This document shows, in pieces, positions 5,505 to 6,613 of a stretch of DNA of 6,613 nt. Each line of letters starts with the position of its first letter. The first letter of the stretch is position 1. The notes beneath the pieces were generated by a model. The model was not told where the DNA came from and searched no databases. It was given only the letters and a program-made list of their open reading frames with translations. This stretch comes from Dehalococcoidia bacterium (GTDB taxonomy: Bacteria; Chloroflexota; Dehalococcoidia; GIF9; UBA5629), in the NCBI GenBank assembly GCA_016927965.1, contig JAFGLP010000177.1:1-6613 (forward strand), in the 5' to 3' direction. Position numbers and translations under genes: made by a program.

Positions 5505-6548
5505 TTATCTGGAGAAATTTCCAGTTGACTTTCTTACAATAAGTTCCGGCTGCATAATAACTTTTCTTCCGGTTTTAATTTTTCCGGTAATAGTGTCTAT
5601 TAGTAAATCGGCGGCGATTTTTCCCATTTCACTGAAAGGTTGCTTCACGGTAGTAAGTGACGGAATAACAAATTTAGCTACCCCTACATCATCAAAGCCT
5701 GTTACAATAACGTTTTTGCCTACTTTATAACCAGCTTCATCCAATGCTGCCATGGCGCCAAAAGCCAAATAATCACCGTTAGCTAATATTGCATCAGGAC
5801 AACCAGTTTCTTTTAATTGGTATTTAACGGCATTGTAAGCTGATTTCGACCATGCTTCAGGTGTTGTTGCTACTTTTACAGGAATAGCTTTAGGCTCTTC
5901 ATAACCTTTTTCATTAGCATAATCGTAAGCACTTTTTACACGACCCCAGCTTTTCGCACAGTAGATATTGTCCGAACCGGTCAACGTCCATACCTTTCTT
6001 GCACCAAGCCCGTAAACATGCTCTGCAAGAGCACGACCGCCGCTATAATTATCAATAAGCACTTTATTGGGCTTAGTGCTTTCTATGTCCCTATTAACAA
6101 GAACCACATTAACATTTGCATCCAAAAGTTTTAATAGCATTTCATCTGTTAGCTTGGAAGACCTGCTACCAATAACAGCTAAATCCTGTATGCCGTGGCT
6201 ACCCATGATATTCATATTCATTGCTTCCGCGTCTTGCTTGTCCTGCAAAACGGTAACAAGTAAATGATAACCCTGCTTGTGTATCTCCCCTTCGAACGCT
6301 TCCGCAATCGCCGCCGCTGAGGCATCCTGAAAATAACTCAAACATAGCATTATAACTTTTTTGTTCTCCGAAAGTATTTGAGAAGCGAAAAAATTACGCT
6401 TGTAGCCAAGCTTTTCAGCAGCATCAAAAATTCTTTTTCGTGTTTCATCGCTGTAACGATTAGCAAGGCTATGATTTCTCAACACTACACTCGCAGCAGA
6501 TTTGGCAACACCTGCCTCAGTTGCAACATCTTGAAGTGTTATAGCCAT
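5505..6548 (-). CDS. LacI/GalR-family transcriptional regulator
   Basis: The product has 347 residues, the usual family length. Residues 3-25 are the helix-turn-helix (ITLQDVATEAGVAKSAASVV), followed by R31-Y-S-D-E-T-R and the third helix to LGY49. The hinge (N52-F-F-A55-S-Q-I58) aligns with the LacI hinge PNxxAxxL. The position of the Leu that wedges into the operator centre is Ile58 here, and the usual Pro is Arg51. Residues about 64-345 form a periplasmic-binding-protein-like sensor (VVLVNRD; ALAEHVYGLGARKV; PDAILANGDYLAFGAMAALDEAG; VTGFDDVGVAKFVIPSLTTV; final MQPELIVRKS). The family usually represses carbohydrate genes until a sugar binds; the ligand is not readable. ATG 6546-6548 has AAAGG about 8 nt upstream. 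Its position suggests local control of the neighbouring surface-protein genes and possibly of itself, which is inference. Confidence 0.95.
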   Translation of the reverse strand: MAITLQDVATEAGVAKSAASVVLRNHSLANRYSDETRKRIFDAAEKLGYKRNFFASQILSENKKVIMLCLSYFQDASAAAIAEAFEGEIHKQGYHLLVTVLQDKQDAEAMNMNIMGSHGIQDLAVIGSRSSKLTDEMLLKLLDANVNVVLVNRDIESTKPNKVLIDNYSGGRALAEHVYGLGARKVWTLTGSDNIYCAKSWGRVKSAYDYANEKGYEEPKAIPVKVATTPEAWSKSAYNAVKYQLKETGCPDAILANGDYLAFGAMAALDEAGYKVGKNVIVTGFDDVGVAKFVIPSLTTVKQPFSEMGKIAADLLIDTITGKIKTGRKVIMQPELIVRKSTGNFSR

Positions 6549-6565
6549 TTTTTAACCTTTCTTTT

Positions 6566-6579
6566 AGTTATGCAAAACT
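6566..6579. promoter_or_regulatory. Imperfect palindrome before lacI-type gene, possible autoregulatory site
   Basis: AGTTATGCAAAACT is symmetrical except at one position pair and lies 18-31 nt before the regulator ATG. Read on the minus strand it includes CATAAC, a possible -10 element, in an AT-rich upstream tract that runs to the window edge. Binding here would cover the promoter. The centre is GC rather than the CG usual for LacI-family sites, so support is limited. Confidence 0.25.
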
Positions 6580-6613
6580 GGTTCTACATATAAAAAAATA
6601 AAATAGTTTATTA

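Noticed and set aside
6378..6593. Plus-strand ORF opposite the lacI-type N-terminus
   Set aside because: Antisense to the helix-turn-helix region and runs into the AT-rich upstream tract; no independent support.
1..6613. CRISPR arrays, tRNA/rRNA, insertion sequences, attachment sites
   Set aside because: No regularly spaced repeats, cloverleaf-like segments, transposase-like proteins or terminal inverted repeats were seen on either strand.

Overview
All five genes in this window lie on the minus strand. The gene content suggests a Planctomycetota genome, most likely a polysaccharide-degrading member of the Phycisphaerae (Sedimentisphaerales-like). Four features support this: a short-leader prepilin-type protein with an '[29 protein letters not shown]'-type N-terminus (split here as residues 7-35), a large LamG-domain protein ending in a dockerin-like DxNxDxxxNxxD segment, a PEP-CTERM protein, and a LacI-family regulator next to surface proteins. 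The taxonomic assignment is inference; no marker gene is present.

Layout in transcription order, from right to left. A LacI/GalR regulator (6548-5505) has its 5' region at the right edge. A 221-bp spacer (5284-5504) rich in inverted repeats follows. Next is a secreted PEP-CTERM protein (5283-4360), then a strong nested hairpin (4280-4343). A secreted protein follows with three LamG-like modules, an Ig-like module and a dockerin-like tail (4190-1506), followed by another strong hairpin (1453-1488). A prepilin-like (type II secretion pseudopilin-type) protein lies at 1406-675. Last is the N-terminal 190 residues of a cytoplasmic-looking, (alpha/alpha)6-barrel-like protein that runs off the left edge (572-<1). 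That gene has no complete reading frame in the window and is easily missed.

Interpretation: this looks like part of an accessory carbohydrate-response locus. A sugar-sensing repressor stands beside three exported or surface proteins, two of them with carbohydrate-binding-like beta folds, and a possible sugar-active enzyme lies downstream. Hairpins separate the exported-protein genes, so they are probably separate or partly separate transcription units rather than one tight operon. The substrate cannot be read from the sequence. No RNA genes, CRISPR, insertion sequences or transfer signs were seen. No new system is evident. The points most worth a second look are the internally duplicated LamG protein, the truncated left-edge gene, the inverted repeats between lacI and the PEP-CTERM gene, and the shared context of three different surface-protein sorting or assembly signatures.
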